64,000 bases of DNA from Fulvimarina uroteuthidis (GCF_034321785.1 NZ_JAXLPB010000001.1:372001-436000), one strand, 5' to 3'; counted from the stretch's first letter, positions 34,928-44,911 are shown. Made by a program: numbers and translations. Notes: generated by a model from the letters alone, not told the origin.

Positions 34928-37900
34928 TTCAAAACCTGTCTTTTTTCGAGAAGTGCGATGATGCCGCGCAGCGGAATCGAGAGCCAGGCGGGACGCATGG
35001 CCGCTTCGTAACGCAGTTCGTAGAACGCTTTCTGGAGAACGAAGAGATCGAGCAAGCGTGCCGTGGCATCGTCGTCGAGCGAGATGCCGGAGGCCGTCGA
35101 CCAGTGCTTCAGGAAATCGCCGGTGACATCGTCGCGCCAGGAGAGCGACATTTCGCGAAGGCGTTCGGACGTGGATTCGTCCACCGGCCCTGCCCGGTCG
35201 CGGGCGGCGAAGGCCGCATAGTCGAACGAGCGGATCATGCCCGCGACGTCGCGGAGCGGCGAGAACTTCGCGCGCCGCTCCTCGAGCGGCCGGCCCGGCT
35301 CACCCTCGAAGTCGAGTATCACGACGTCGTTCTTGGACACGAGGATCTGGCCGAGATGAAAGTCCCCGTGAATGCGGGTCTTGTGGGTGTCGACCTTGAG
35401 GCCGCCGAACCTGTCGAACCAGGTGAGGATGTCCTTTTCGGAGGAGACCAGCCGGTCGACCGCCTCGATCTCGTCGCTCGGGAGCGTCGCCCGCGCGCCG
35501 CGCAGGATATCGAGCGCCTCGGCGGCCTCCCGCTTGGCCTCGTTGACGAGCTCCATGAAGCGATCGTCGTCGAAGGGCTCGGGATCGAAGGCGGCATCCC
35601 CCGTCCGCGTCGCGAGCGCGGCATGCATCTCGCCTGTGCGGCGTCCGAGGACCTCGCCCGGATCGATCTGCATCATCAGCTGATTGTCGGACGCTCCGTC
35701 GAGATCGCCGCCGTCGCCATCGTCCGGCTGGTGGACATAGGCATTGTCCCGCAGGAACCGGGCGAGCGCATCGACGATCACCGTCCACGCATCGCCCTGA
35801 TTCTGCACCTGCTCGAACAGGGCGGCGATCGCCGTGCGGGTCCCGTCGCCGCGAACCAGTTCGATCGAGCCTAGGAGAGCGGGCGCCGCATCGAAATCGG
35901 TCTTCTCGGTCAGGAACCGGGTGACCTCGAGTTCGGGCTGGATGCCGTCGCGAAGGCGGCGGTAATATTTGAGGATCGCCTGCGAGCCGACGAGAACCGA
36001 CGTGTTCGACTGCTCTCCGGTCAGCACCCTGATGCTGTCGACATCGGCCTGCAGCGCCTCGGCGATCGCGTCCTTCTCGCTCGGCGAGGCCTCGATGACG
36101 AGCCTGCCGTTCGTCAGGTCGATATCCTCGCCGGCCGCGATCATCGCGACCACGAGCTTGGCCATCTCGCCGCTGCGCGCGCCGTCGACGAGGGCGCCGA
36201 TCCGCGGCCCCTGCCGAATCTTCGAGATCGTATAGGGAAGGTTCGGAGCATGGGCGTTGAGATTCTGCTCGCCCCACTCGACCGAAAGCGGCAGGAGATA
36301 GCGTTGCTCGCCGTCGCCCGTCTTCATCGAGACTTCGGTCAGGAGATGGCGCCGGGCGTCGCCCGTGGGCTTTCCGAGAACCGTCATCTCCATCCGCTTC
36401 GGCGCGTCGGACTTGGCCGCGAACCAGCGCTGGCCGCCGACGAATTCGGGCAGTGCGCCCTGCAGTTCGGTGAGATTGCGGCCGCCGACGGTCGATTCCA
36501 GATCGCCGGGCGAGACGAGGGTCGAGAAGGCGGGAAGCGGCGTCGGCGCGTTCTGGCTGCGGCTCGCGACCGATGTCGACGACAGGTCGAACCAGAAGAA
36601 GCCGTAGGCCGGCAGGGTCAGCATGTAGGGCAGATCGCCGATCTGCGGGAAGGCGGACAGACCCAGCATCTCGACCGGCGTCGCACCGGCATGGGCGGTC
36701 AGATCGAGCTCGACGGCCTGTGCGGACGAGGAAAGATTTGCGACGATCAGCACCTTCTCATCGCCATATTCGCGCAGATAGGCGAGGATCTTGCGGTTGG
36801 ATGGAAGCAGGAAGTCGATCGTGCCGCGCCCGAATGCCTCCTTGGTGCGCCGAACCTGGATCAGGCGACGGACCCAGTTGAGCTGGGAGGCCGGATTGTT
36901 CGACTGGGCCTCGACGTTCAACGCCTGGTATCCGTAGATCGCATCCTGGATCACCGGCAGGTAGAGGCGCTGGGGATCGGCCCGCGAAAAGCCGCCATTG
37001 CGGTCCGCCGACCATTGCATCGGCGTGCGCACGCCGTCGCGGTCGCCCAAATAGTAATTGTCACCCATGCCGATCTCGTCGCCGTAATACACGGTCGGCG
37101 TGCCGGGCATCGACATCAGCAGCGCGTTCAGCAACTCGATCTTGCGGCGATCATTGCCCATCAGCGGCGCGAGACGGCGGCGGATACCGAGATTGATGCG
37201 GGCCCGGGAATCGGCCGCATAGGTCGACCAGAGGTAATCGCGCTCCTCCTCGGTCACCATTTCGAGCGTCAGCTCGTCATGATTGCGCAGGAAGATCGCC
37301 CACTGGCAGTTCTCGGGAATTTCCGGTGTCTGCCGCATGATGTCGGTGATCGGGTGCCGGTCTTCCTGCGCCACCGCCATGTACATGCGCGGCATCAGCG
37401 GGAAGTGGAACGCCATGTGGCATTCGTCGCCGTCGCCGAAATAGGGACGCGTATCCTCGGGCCACTGGTTGGCTTCCGCCAGCAGCATCCGGCCCGGATA
37501 ATGCTTGTCGAGGTCGGCGCGGATCGCCTTCAGAACGTCGTGGGTCTCCTGCAGGTTCTCGTTGTTGGTGCCCTCGCGCTCGACGAGATAGGGGATGGCG
37601 TCGAGACGCAGCCCGTCGACACCCTTGTCGAGCCAGTAGTGCATGATCGAGAGCACTTCCTCCATCACCTTCGGATTGTCGAAGTTGAGGTCCGGCTGGT
37701 GGGAGAAGAAACGGTGCCAGAAATATTGTTTGGCGACCGGATCCCAGGTCCAGTTCGACGTCTCGGTGTCGGTGAAGATGATGCGGGTGAGATCGTAGCC
37801 CTTGTCGTCGTCCGCCCAGACGTAGAAGTCCCGCTCCGGCGAGCCTTTCGGCGCGTTGCGCGCGGCCTGGAACCAGGGATGCTGGTCGGAGGAATGGTTG

Positions 37901-38289
37901 ATCACCAGCTCGGTGATGACCTTCATGCCACGCTTGTGGGCCTCCTCGATCAGACGCTCAACGTCCTCGATGTTGCCGTAGGACGGATTGACCGAGCGGA
38001 AGTCCGAGATGTCGTAGCCGTCGTCGCGAAGCGGCGAGGGATAGAACGGCAGGAGCCAGATCGCCGTGACGCCAAGTTCCTGAATATAGTCGAGCCGGGA
38101 CAGGAGACCCGCAAAGTCGCCAATGCCGTCGCCATTGGAATCGGCGAACGTCTTGACGTGGAGCTGGTAGATGATCGCATCCTTGTACCAGTCCTGCGCG
38201 TCGGGATCGATTCCGCCCGTATTGTCGAGCGATGCGGCTGTGACGATTTCATTCATCGAGGGTGACGTCTTTCGAATGGAGCAATTCAT
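34924..38289 (-). CDS. treS: Trehalose synthase fused to maltokinase (TreS-Pep2/Mak)
   Basis: A 1121-residue two-enzyme fusion. The N-terminal half (about 25-580) is a GH13 trehalose synthase that isomerises trehalose and maltose: DGLRLDAIPYLVEREG (nucleophile), LLAEANQWPED (acid/base) and IFLRNHDELTLEM. The C-terminal half (about 610-1115) is a maltokinase with the kinase-like catalytic loop IHGDFHLGQIL and the metal motif VILDFEGEP; it turns maltose into maltose 1-phosphate for GlgE. In mycobacteria these are two proteins forming a complex, so the fusion enforces channeling. An ATG at 38256 is an alternative start. It lies between glgE and glgB in one operon. Confidence 0.95.
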   Translation of the reverse strand: MNCSIRKTSPSMNEIVTAASLDNTGGIDPDAQDWYKDAIIYQLHVKTFADSNGDGIGDFAGLLSRLDYIQELGVTAIWLLPFYPSPLRDDGYDISDFRSVNPSYGNIEDVERLIEEAHKRGMKVITELVINHSSDQHPWFQAARNAPKGSPERDFYVWADDDKGYDLTRIIFTDTETSNWTWDPVAKQYFWHRFFSHQPDLNFDNPKVMEEVLSIMHYWLDKGVDGLRLDAIPYLVEREGTNNENLQETHDVLKAIRADLDKHYPGRMLLAEANQWPEDTRPYFGDGDECHMAFHFPLMPRMYMAVAQEDRHPITDIMRQTPEIPENCQWAIFLRNHDELTLEMVTEEERDYLWSTYAADSRARINLGIRRRLAPLMGNDRRKIELLNALLMSMPGTPTVYYGDEIGMGDNYYLGDRDGVRTPMQWSADRNGGFSRADPQRLYLPVIQDAIYGYQALNVEAQSNNPASQLNWVRRLIQVRRTKEAFGRGTIDFLLPSNRKILAYLREYGDEKVLIVANLSSSAQAVELDLTAHAGATPVEMLGLSAFPQIGDLPYMLTLPAYGFFWFDLSSTSVASRSQNAPTPLPAFSTLVSPGDLESTVGGRNLTELQGALPEFVGGQRWFAAKSDAPKRMEMTVLGKPTGDARRHLLTEVSMKTGDGEQRYLLPLSVEWGEQNLNAHAPNLPYTISKIRQGPRIGALVDGARSGEMAKLVVAMIAAGEDIDLTNGRLVIEASPSEKDAIAEALQADVDSIRVLTGEQSNTSVLVGSQAILKYYRRLRDGIQPELEVTRFLTEKTDFDAAPALLGSIELVRGDGTRTAIAALFEQVQNQGDAWTVIVDALARFLRDNAYVHQPDDGDGGDLDGASDNQLMMQIDPGEVLGRRTGEMHAALATRTGDAAFDPEPFDDDRFMELVNEAKREAAEALDILRGARATLPSDEIEAVDRLVSSEKDILTWFDRFGGLKVDTHKTRIHGDFHLGQILVSKNDVVILDFEGEPGRPLEERRAKFSPLRDVAGMIRSFDYAAFAARDRAGPVDESTSERLREMSLSWRDDVTGDFLKHWSTASGISLDDDATARLLDLFVLQKAFYELRYEAAMRPAWLSIPLRGIIALLEKRQVLK

Positions 38290-38335
38290 GTCTTGAAGGC
38301 CAAACGGCCCTGTTCGGCTGGCGTCGCATCAAGCG

Positions 38336-40384
38336 CTAGGGCGCGGTCACCTTGAAGACGGCGTAGGGGCATTGCTTGGGATCGAGCCACCAGTGCTGGA
38401 TCTTGCCGTGCCATGCCACCACCTGACCGCTGGCGAGGTTTTCGGCATTCACAGTCCCGTCGTCCGGCAGGCCGAACTCCCACAGCGGAACCTCGAAATG
38501 GCCCCCCTGGGCATGGTGGGGGTCGAGGTTCACCATGAACAGGAGGTAGGAGGACCGGTCCGCCGTCCGCTTGGCGTAGTACAGGATCTTGTCGTTCCAG
38601 AAGTTGAAGAACGCCAGACTGCGGAAGTCCTGAAGCGCGGGCTCCCGGTTGCGCAGTCGATTGAAGAACGCGACATCGTCGCGGATGTTGCCTTCCGCGT
38701 GCCAGTCATAGGCGCGGATCTCGAACTTTTCGGAGTTCAGATATTCTTCCTTGCCGGGAATGGGCAGGAACTCGCACAGCTCGAAACCGGAATAGACGCC
38801 GTAATTGCCCGCGAGCGTTGCGGCGAGCGCGAGCCGCGTGCGGAAACCGGGCCGCCCGCTGGTCTGCAGATAGAGCGGGTTGATGTCGGGCGTGTTCACG
38901 AAGAAGTTGACGCGCATGTAGTCGACGCACTCCTCCTGCGTGAGTTCCGTCAAATAGGCCTGCAACTCGCCCTTTTCGTTGCGCCAGGTGAAATACGAAT
39001 AGGACTGGTTGTAGCCGATCTTGGCGAGACGCTTCATCACCTTGGGCCGCGTGAACGCTTCGGCCAGAAAGATGACCCCGGGATCGACCTTGTGCACTTC
39101 GGCGATCAGCCATTCCCAGAACGGGAACGGTTTCGTATGCGGATTGTCCACCCGGAAAATGCGCACGCCGTGATCCAGCCAGTGAAGGAACATGTCGCGC
39201 ATGTCGTGCCAGATCGACGGCAAGGCGTCGCGGTAGAAGTGGAAGTTGACGATGTCCTCGTAACGCTTGGGCGGGTTCTCGGCATATTTGATCGTGCCGT
39301 CGGGCCGCCAGTCGAACCATTCCGGATGCTCCCTGATCCAGGGATGATCCGGCGAGGCGTTGAGCGCGATGTCGAGAGCGATCTCGAGCCCGTGCTCCCT
39401 GGCGGCCTTCGACAGGCGGGCGAAGTCGTCGAAATCGCCGAGTTCGGGATGGATGGCGAGATGGCCGCCTTCGTGGCTGCCGATCGCATAGGGGCTGCCG
39501 ACATCGTCCTCGGTCGGGGTCAAGGTGTTGTTCTTGCCCTTGCGATTGGTCTTTCCGATCGGATGAATCGGCGGGAAGTAGAGGACGTCGAACCCCATCT
39601 CCTGAATGTCGGGCAGGCGTGCGATCACGTCGTCGAACGTCCCGTGCCGGTCGGTCGTACCGGACTGGGAGCGCGGGAAGATCTCGTACCAGGCGGAGAA
39701 GGCTGCGGCGCGCCGGTCGACCCAGACCGGAATATCGCCCGGGAATCGCGACAGGTTGGTGCGATGGCCGGCGGCATCCAGCAGCGCGATCGTGTCCTCG
39801 TGCATCATGAGCGAATATTGCGCCGTCGCATCGCCCTTCTCGGCAGCCTTTTCGAGCCGCTCGTGCAGCTTGGCCAGCGCCTTGCGATCCTTCGCGGCGC
39901 CGCGCCCCGAATCCTGCGCGGCCCTGACGAGGTCGCGGGCTTCGGTAAGTTCGAGATCGGTGAGCTTTCCCGCGTCGAGCTTCTTCTTGGCTTCGTCGCG
40001 CCATGTCGCGTAGAGATCGCGCCAGGCGATGATCGAGAAGCGATAGGGTCCGGGCTTTTCGAAACGGATCGTCGCCTGCCAGCGATCGTTGGTGACGAAG
40101 ACGAGCCGTTCCTCGCTCCAGTCCTCGCTTCCGGCCGGACCGTAGACGATCGCCGCATCGATCTCGTCGTGACCGTCGGAGAAGACGTCCGCCGAAATCG
40201 TCAGATCCTCGTTCTCGACGCGCTTGATCGCGAACCTTCCCCCGTCGATGAGTGGCGTCACGCCTTCAATCGCGATGCGGTTCTGGGCGAGTTGCATCAG
40301 GTCGGCGTCGAGGGGCGTTGTCGTCATCTGGCTCTTCGCCTTCGGTTTGGTCTTCTTGGTGTCGGACTTTTTCGCGTCTGGCAT
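38336..40384 (-). CDS. glgE: Maltose-1-phosphate maltosyltransferase
   Basis: A 682-residue GH13 enzyme that adds maltose units from alpha-maltose 1-phosphate to growing alpha-1,4-glucan. Key blocks: IPVWVDRRAAAFSAWYEIFP after an N-terminal beta/helical region, FDVLYFPPIHPIG, the nucleophile in IFRVDNPHTKPFPFW and the acid/base Glu in IFLAEAFTRPKVM. The basic Lys-rich N terminus (DAKKSDTKKTKPKAK) is disordered. It is the first gene of the operon, with GGAAG before the ATG; the treS-mak gene follows 46 nt after its stop. No glgA or glgC is present, so glucan here is probably made by the GlgE route. Confidence 0.95.
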   Translation of the reverse strand: MPDAKKSDTKKTKPKAKSQMTTTPLDADLMQLAQNRIAIEGVTPLIDGGRFAIKRVENEDLTISADVFSDGHDEIDAAIVYGPAGSEDWSEERLVFVTNDRWQATIRFEKPGPYRFSIIAWRDLYATWRDEAKKKLDAGKLTDLELTEARDLVRAAQDSGRGAAKDRKALAKLHERLEKAAEKGDATAQYSLMMHEDTIALLDAAGHRTNLSRFPGDIPVWVDRRAAAFSAWYEIFPRSQSGTTDRHGTFDDVIARLPDIQEMGFDVLYFPPIHPIGKTNRKGKNNTLTPTEDDVGSPYAIGSHEGGHLAIHPELGDFDDFARLSKAAREHGLEIALDIALNASPDHPWIREHPEWFDWRPDGTIKYAENPPKRYEDIVNFHFYRDALPSIWHDMRDMFLHWLDHGVRIFRVDNPHTKPFPFWEWLIAEVHKVDPGVIFLAEAFTRPKVMKRLAKIGYNQSYSYFTWRNEKGELQAYLTELTQEECVDYMRVNFFVNTPDINPLYLQTSGRPGFRTRLALAATLAGNYGVYSGFELCEFLPIPGKEEYLNSEKFEIRAYDWHAEGNIRDDVAFFNRLRNREPALQDFRSLAFFNFWNDKILYYAKRTADRSSYLLFMVNLDPHHAQGGHFEVPLWEFGLPDDGTVNAENLASGQVVAWHGKIQHWWLDPKQCPYAVFKVTAP

Positions 40385-40547
40385 AAGCGATGTCTTCCGA
40401 TTTTGGCTCGATGATCGCGGTGGTCTGCCACCTGGAATTCCAGGCGATGCTCTCTCAGGTTAGGGATAGGAACGTTTCGCCGCATGTCCAGCGATCGGCC
40501 CCCTATTCCTTGCTGCAGTGCGGTCAAGTTGGTTTGAAGAGAGGCCC

Positions 40548-40573
40548 CCTTGCGCTCGCGGCAAAGCGCAAGG
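40548..40573 (-). terminator. Terminator-like hairpin after the FAH-family gene
   Basis: A 9-bp perfect stem (CCTTGCGCT and complement) with an 8-nt loop lies about 20 nt downstream of the FAH-family stop on the minus strand. It is not followed by a T-run. Confidence 0.45.
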
Positions 40574-40592
40574 CACCCTTGCGTTCCGGCCG

Positions 40593-41435
40593 TCAGGCGG
40601 CCTTCACCACCTGCCGCTGCTCTCCCAGCCCGTTGATGCCGAGAGTGACGATGTCCCCGTCCTTCAGAAACTGCGGCGGCTTCATTCCCGCCCCCACCCC
40701 GGCCGGTGTGCCGGTCGTGATCACGTCGCCCGATTCCAGAAGCATGAATTTCGACAGATAGGCGACGATGAAGGCTGCCGAAAACAGCATGTCCTTCGTC
40801 GTGCCGCGCTGGCGCGTCTCGCCGTTCACGTTCAACCACAGGTCCAGCGCCTGCGGGTCGCCGAGCCGGTCGGGCGTCACGAGCCAGGGGCCGAGGGGGC
40901 CGAAGCCCGGCGCGCTCTTGCCCTTGATGAACTGGCCGCCACGCTCCTTCTGGAAGGCGCGCTCGGACACGTCGTTGCAGAGGCAGAACCCGGCAATATG
41001 GTCCATGGCCCGATCCTCGGAGATGTCGAACGCCGGATCGCCGATGACGATCGCCAGTTCCACCTCCCAGTCGAGCTTGGTCGAGCCCGGCGGAATGGGC
41101 AGTTCGTCATGGGCTCCGGAAATGCAGGACGGCGCCTTGGAGAACACCATCGGCTCGGCTGGCGCCTCGGCCCCCGTTTCCTCGGCGTGATCGGCATAGT
41201 TCAGCCCGATCGCGATGAAGTGTCCGATCCGGCCGACCGGGGCGCCCAGGCGGTGAGACGGGTCGACCTTGGGCAGGCTCTTGGGGTCGAGCGCCGCCAG
41301 ACGGGCCATTCCGGGCTTTCTCAGGACCTCGCCGGCAATGTCGTCCACCTCGCCCGAGAGATCGCGCAGGACATGATCATCGTCGATCAGCCCGGGCTTC
41401 TCGGATCCCTTCTTGCCAAATCTCACCAATCGCAT
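40593..41435 (-). CDS. Fumarylacetoacetate hydrolase (FAH)-family protein
   Basis: A 280-residue enzyme of the FAH superfamily (acylpyruvate hydrolase / 2-hydroxyhepta-2,4-diene-1,7-dioate isomerase / ureidoglycolate-lyase-like). The metal-binding acidic triad is visible: two Glu in TKLDWEVELAIVIG and an Asp in AGFCLCNDVSER, plus FSKAPSCISGAHDEL and the C-terminal ITTGTPAGVGAG. The start is the ATG at 41435 with AAGGAA 9 nt upstream; the reading frame remains open to 41777, but that extension is not protein-like. The substrate cannot be specified. It appears monocistronic. Confidence 0.9.
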   Translation of the reverse strand: MRLVRFGKKGSEKPGLIDDDHVLRDLSGEVDDIAGEVLRKPGMARLAALDPKSLPKVDPSHRLGAPVGRIGHFIAIGLNYADHAEETGAEAPAEPMVFSKAPSCISGAHDELPIPPGSTKLDWEVELAIVIGDPAFDISEDRAMDHIAGFCLCNDVSERAFQKERGGQFIKGKSAPGFGPLGPWLVTPDRLGDPQALDLWLNVNGETRQRGTTKDMLFSAAFIVAYLSKFMLLESGDVITTGTPAGVGAGMKPPQFLKDGDIVTLGINGLGEQRQVVKAA

Positions 41436-41834
41436 GACTTCGGTTCCTTCTGAAAAAACGGGGCGTTGCGCGCGGCCGTCGCAATCATCAACATTGGACC
41501 GGGATTCGATCCGTCTAGAGCGCGGTGCGCCCATTCGCGATGGGGAATCGCGCGGACCTCCAGCGAAGACCGCGTCCGCCAGCCGTGGGGTCGGACCGTC
41601 GATCGCCTGCGCAGCATCGGGCGTGACAGGCCATGGCGGCACGCATGCCGAAGAGCTGGCGAGAGCGTTGGGCCGGCCGCTTTGCGCAAGCGCCGGGGCT
41701 TGACCTTGGCGCCTTCCGGACAAGCTACAGACCTGTCTGGAATTGCCGTGCCGTTTACGCAGCCGACGTTCACGCATCGTTCAGGTCTGAGGGAGCCTTA
41801 TGAAAGCTCCCCCCTCGATGAGGAAAATCGATCC

Positions 41835-42329
41835 ATGTCTTTCTTCAAAATCCTCGGCGTCAAGATTCTGGCGCTCGCCCTCGCCTTCTCGCTGGCCCCC
41901 TCGACCATGCCTGCAGGCTTTTCCGTTCCCGGTATCGGGGTGAGCCAGGCGGAAGCCGGTTCGCGCTGGGACCGCGGCGGTCGATATTATGGCGGCGGAC
42001 GTCACTATCGTGGTGACCGCTATTATGGTCATCGTCGCGGCTATCGCGGCGGACACCGCCGTGGCGGCGATGCCGCAGCGGCTGCCGTGATCGGCGGCAT
42101 TGTCGGTCTCGGCATCGGTGCCGCGATCGCCAGCCAGCCACGTTACGTGGAGCCGCGCTACGTCCAGCCGCGTCCGGTCTACCGCACCCGTCCCGTCGTC
42201 CAGTCCTACGGCGCTCCGCGTCCCTGGTCCGGCGAATGGTACCGTTACTGCGCGGCCCGCTATCGCTCGTTCGACGCCGGTTCGGGCACGTTCCAGCCCT
42301 ATCACGGACCGCGCCAGCTCTGCCGCTGA
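41835..42329 (+). CDS. BA14K-family surface protein
   Basis: A 164-residue exported protein. The signal peptide starts MSFFKILGVKILALALAFSL and is cleaved near SQAEAG. The mature protein has a Gly/Tyr/Arg-rich tract (repeats of RGGRYYGGGRHYRGD type), a glycine-zipper-like membrane segment (AAAVIGGIVGLGIGAAIAS), a Pro/Arg/Tyr linker and the C-terminal BA14K signature WYRYCAARYRSFDAGSG with a conserved Cys pair. BA14K is a Brucella immunoreactive, lectin-like protein conserved in Hyphomicrobiales. The gene ends at a strong bidirectional terminator. Confidence 0.85.
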   Translation: MSFFKILGVKILALALAFSLAPSTMPAGFSVPGIGVSQAEAGSRWDRGGRYYGGGRHYRGDRYYGHRRGYRGGHRRGGDAAAAAVIGGIVGLGIGAAIASQPRYVEPRYVQPRPVYRTRPVVQSYGAPRPWSGEWYRYCAARYRSFDAGSGTFQPYHGPRQLCR

Positions 42330-42353
42330 GGCAGGACAGCCGACCGACCTTCG

Positions 42354-42391
42354 AAAGACGCCGCTGCCGGACATTCGGCAGCGGCGTCTTT
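42354..42391. terminator. Bidirectional Rho-independent terminator between the BA14K gene and ligA
   Basis: A perfect stem: AAAGACGCCGCTGCCG (42354-42369) pairs with its complement 42376-42391 around a 6-nt loop. The A-run on one side and T-run on the other let it serve both the plus-strand BA14K gene and the minus-strand ligA gene. Confidence 0.88.
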
Positions 42392-42413
42392 CGTTGAGCG
42401 GGACAGCAAGGGG

Positions 42414-44849
42414 TCAGCCCGGCGGCGTGCGCCCGATCCGCGCGAACCAGCCATCCTCGTCGATCACCTCGACCCCGAGTTCGCTCGCCTTCTTCAGCTT
42501 GGAGCCGGCGCCCGGACCCGCCACGACGAGATCCGTCTTCGCCGATACCGAGCCTGCCACTTTCGCGCCCAGTCCCTCGGCCATCGCCTTGGCCTCGTCC
42601 CGCGTCATCTTCTCGAGCGAGCCGGTGAACACGATCGTCAGACCCGCGACGGGCGAGCCGGCGGGCACGCCCGCCCGTTCGTTCGTGGTCGAAACGCCCG
42701 CCTCCAGCAGAGCCTCGACCGCGCTGCGATTGTGATCCTCGGAAAAGAACTGGAAGAGAGATTCGGTTGCGGCCGGGCCGATGTTCCCGTCCTGCGACAG
42801 GCGGCGAAACGCATCACCGGGTCCGGCGTCCTGCGCCTTCAAGAGCGTTTCGCGGACGGTGTTCGCATCGCCGAACCGTTCTTTCAGAGCCGCGCGCTGG
42901 CGCACGTTCAATCCGGCCGACTTGTCCCGCAGCGGATCGAACGCCGGATCCTCGAGCCTATCGCGGTCGATGGCCATGAGCTTCTGCAAGGTGCCCTCGC
43001 CGATGAAGGGAACGGTCTCGAGCGAGACGAAGGCTTCGCCAGGCCGTGCGTTCGCGGCCGCATCCACCCCGTCGACGAACGCCTGCACATCGTCGAAATG
43101 CCGGGCCAGTGCCTTGGCGGACGTCTCGCCGATCTGCGGAATGCCGAGCGCGAAGATGAAGCGGTCGAGCGCCACCGTGCGCCGCTCCTCGATACCTGCA
43201 AGGAGGTTCTCGATCGCCTTCGTCGTCTCGGCCTTCTTGGCGGGCTTGTCCGGCTCGCCCTTTCCTTCCGCAAGGCGCCGGGCTTCGGACACCGCCCTTC
43301 GTCGCGCCTCGATCGCCTGGCGGAGCGGCTCGAATGCCAGCGTGAAGATATCGGCGGGCTGGCGCACGAGGCCCGCGTCGAACAGGGTCTCGATATAGGT
43401 GTCGCCGAAGCCCTCGATGTCGAAGGCACCGCGCGAGACGAAATGCTTCAGCCCTTCGCGCCCCTGTGCCGGGCAGGTCAGGCCGGCCGTGCAACGCCGT
43501 TTGGAATCCGGCTTGCCCGTGCGCGGGTTGGTCAGGCGGGCCGCCTTCGATCCGCAGACCGGGCAATGGTCCGGGAAACGGAACGGCGCGGCGTCCGGCG
43601 GACGCTTGTCCAGCACCACGTCGAGCACCTGCGGAATGACGTCGCCGGCCCGCTGGATCAGGACCGTATCCCCGATGCGGATATCGCGCCCCTCGCGCAG
43701 CAGGTCGCCGTCCGAATCGCGCCCCGCGATATAATCCTCGTTGTGCAGCGTCGCGTTCGAGACGACCACGCCACCGACGGTCACCGGTTCAAGCTTTGCC
43801 ACCGGCGTCAGCGCGCCGGTGCGTCCCACCTGGATATCGATGTCGCGCAGGATCGTCGTCGCCTGCTCGGCCGGAAACTTGTGCGCGATCGCCCAGCGCG
43901 GGGATCTGGAAACGAAGCCCAGCCGCTTCTGCAGATCGAGATCGTCGACCTTGTAGACGACGCCGTCGATATCGTAGCCGAGCGTCGCGCGCCTGGCCTC
44001 GATCTCGCGATAATGAACGATCAGGTCTTCGATGGTGGTGAAGCGCCGCATCAGCGGGTTGGTGCTGAAGCCGAAGCGGCCAAGGGCCGCCACCATTTCC
44101 ATCTGGGTCCTGCCCGGCAGGTCGGAGACCTCGCCCCAGGCATAGGCGAAGAAGTGCAGCGCACGCGATCTGGTGATCGCGGCATCGAGCTGGCGCAGGG
44201 AGCCGGCGGCGGCGTTTCTCGGATTGGCATAGATCTGCCCGCCGCTCTCGGCCTGCCGCGCATTGAGGTCGGCAAAGGCGGCATGGCTCATATAGACTTC
44301 GCCGCGCACCTCGAAGATGTCAGGTGCACCCTCCGGCAAGCTGTGGGGAATGCCGTCGATGGCGCGGGCATTGGCCGTGACGTTCTCGCCGACCGCGCCG
44401 TCGCCGCGCGTCGCCGCGGACACCAGCGAGCCGTTTTCGTACCGGATCGAGAGCGACAGCCCGTCGATCTTCGGCTCGGCGGTGATGCCGAGGCGCGCAT
44501 CCGCGCCCAGTTTCAGGAACCGGCGGACGCGTAGGGCGAAATCCGAAACGTCCGCGTCGCTGAACGCATTGTCGAGGGACAGCATGGGAACGGCATGGCG
44601 GATCTTCTCGAACTTTTCCGAGACCTGGGCGCCGACCCTCGACGAGGGCGAATCCTCGCGGATCAGCGAAGGAAAGCGTGCCTCGATGCTCGCATTGCGC
44701 CGGCGCAGTTCGTCATATTCGCCGTCGGAGACGGACGGAGCGTCGTCGCGATAATAAGCGCGGTCGTGTTCGAAGATCGCGCGCGCCAGACGTTCGAGCT
44801 CGGCCTTGGCGGCTGTCTCGTCCAGCTCATCGATCGGCCTGTCCGCCAT
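42414..44849 (-). CDS. ligA: NAD-dependent DNA ligase
   Basis: An 811-residue replicative ligase. It has the Ia NAD-binding domain (EHDRAYYRDDAPSVSDGEYDELRRR), the nucleotidyltransferase motif ITAEPKIDGLSLSI with the AMP-accepting Lys at residue 127, the OB fold, the four-Cys zinc finger (CPVCGSK ... RRCTAGLTCPAQ), the helix-hairpin-helix region and a C-terminal BRCT domain (GLTIVFTGSLEKMTRDEAKAMAE). It is about 140 residues longer than E. coli LigA; the extra sequence includes a charged insert near RRLAEGKGEPDKPAKKAE and further sequence in the HhH region. It closes the recN-ligA group. Confidence 0.97.
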   Translation of the reverse strand: MADRPIDELDETAAKAELERLARAIFEHDRAYYRDDAPSVSDGEYDELRRRNASIEARFPSLIREDSPSSRVGAQVSEKFEKIRHAVPMLSLDNAFSDADVSDFALRVRRFLKLGADARLGITAEPKIDGLSLSIRYENGSLVSAATRGDGAVGENVTANARAIDGIPHSLPEGAPDIFEVRGEVYMSHAAFADLNARQAESGGQIYANPRNAAAGSLRQLDAAITRSRALHFFAYAWGEVSDLPGRTQMEMVAALGRFGFSTNPLMRRFTTIEDLIVHYREIEARRATLGYDIDGVVYKVDDLDLQKRLGFVSRSPRWAIAHKFPAEQATTILRDIDIQVGRTGALTPVAKLEPVTVGGVVVSNATLHNEDYIAGRDSDGDLLREGRDIRIGDTVLIQRAGDVIPQVLDVVLDKRPPDAAPFRFPDHCPVCGSKAARLTNPRTGKPDSKRRCTAGLTCPAQGREGLKHFVSRGAFDIEGFGDTYIETLFDAGLVRQPADIFTLAFEPLRQAIEARRRAVSEARRLAEGKGEPDKPAKKAETTKAIENLLAGIEERRTVALDRFIFALGIPQIGETSAKALARHFDDVQAFVDGVDAAANARPGEAFVSLETVPFIGEGTLQKLMAIDRDRLEDPAFDPLRDKSAGLNVRQRAALKERFGDANTVRETLLKAQDAGPGDAFRRLSQDGNIGPAATESLFQFFSEDHNRSAVEALLEAGVSTTNERAGVPAGSPVAGLTIVFTGSLEKMTRDEAKAMAEGLGAKVAGSVSAKTDLVVAGPGAGSKLKKASELGVEVIDEDGWFARIGRTPPG

Positions 44850-44911
44850 CTGTCATTCCCGTCGTTGCATAGGAGCGGCCTGTCCGAACACGGGTGCCGG
44901 CCGTCATCCGA

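Noticed and set aside
32717..38265. Long plus-strand frames opposite glgB and treS
   Set aside because: The minus-strand enzymes have all GH13 catalytic motifs; the plus frames have none.
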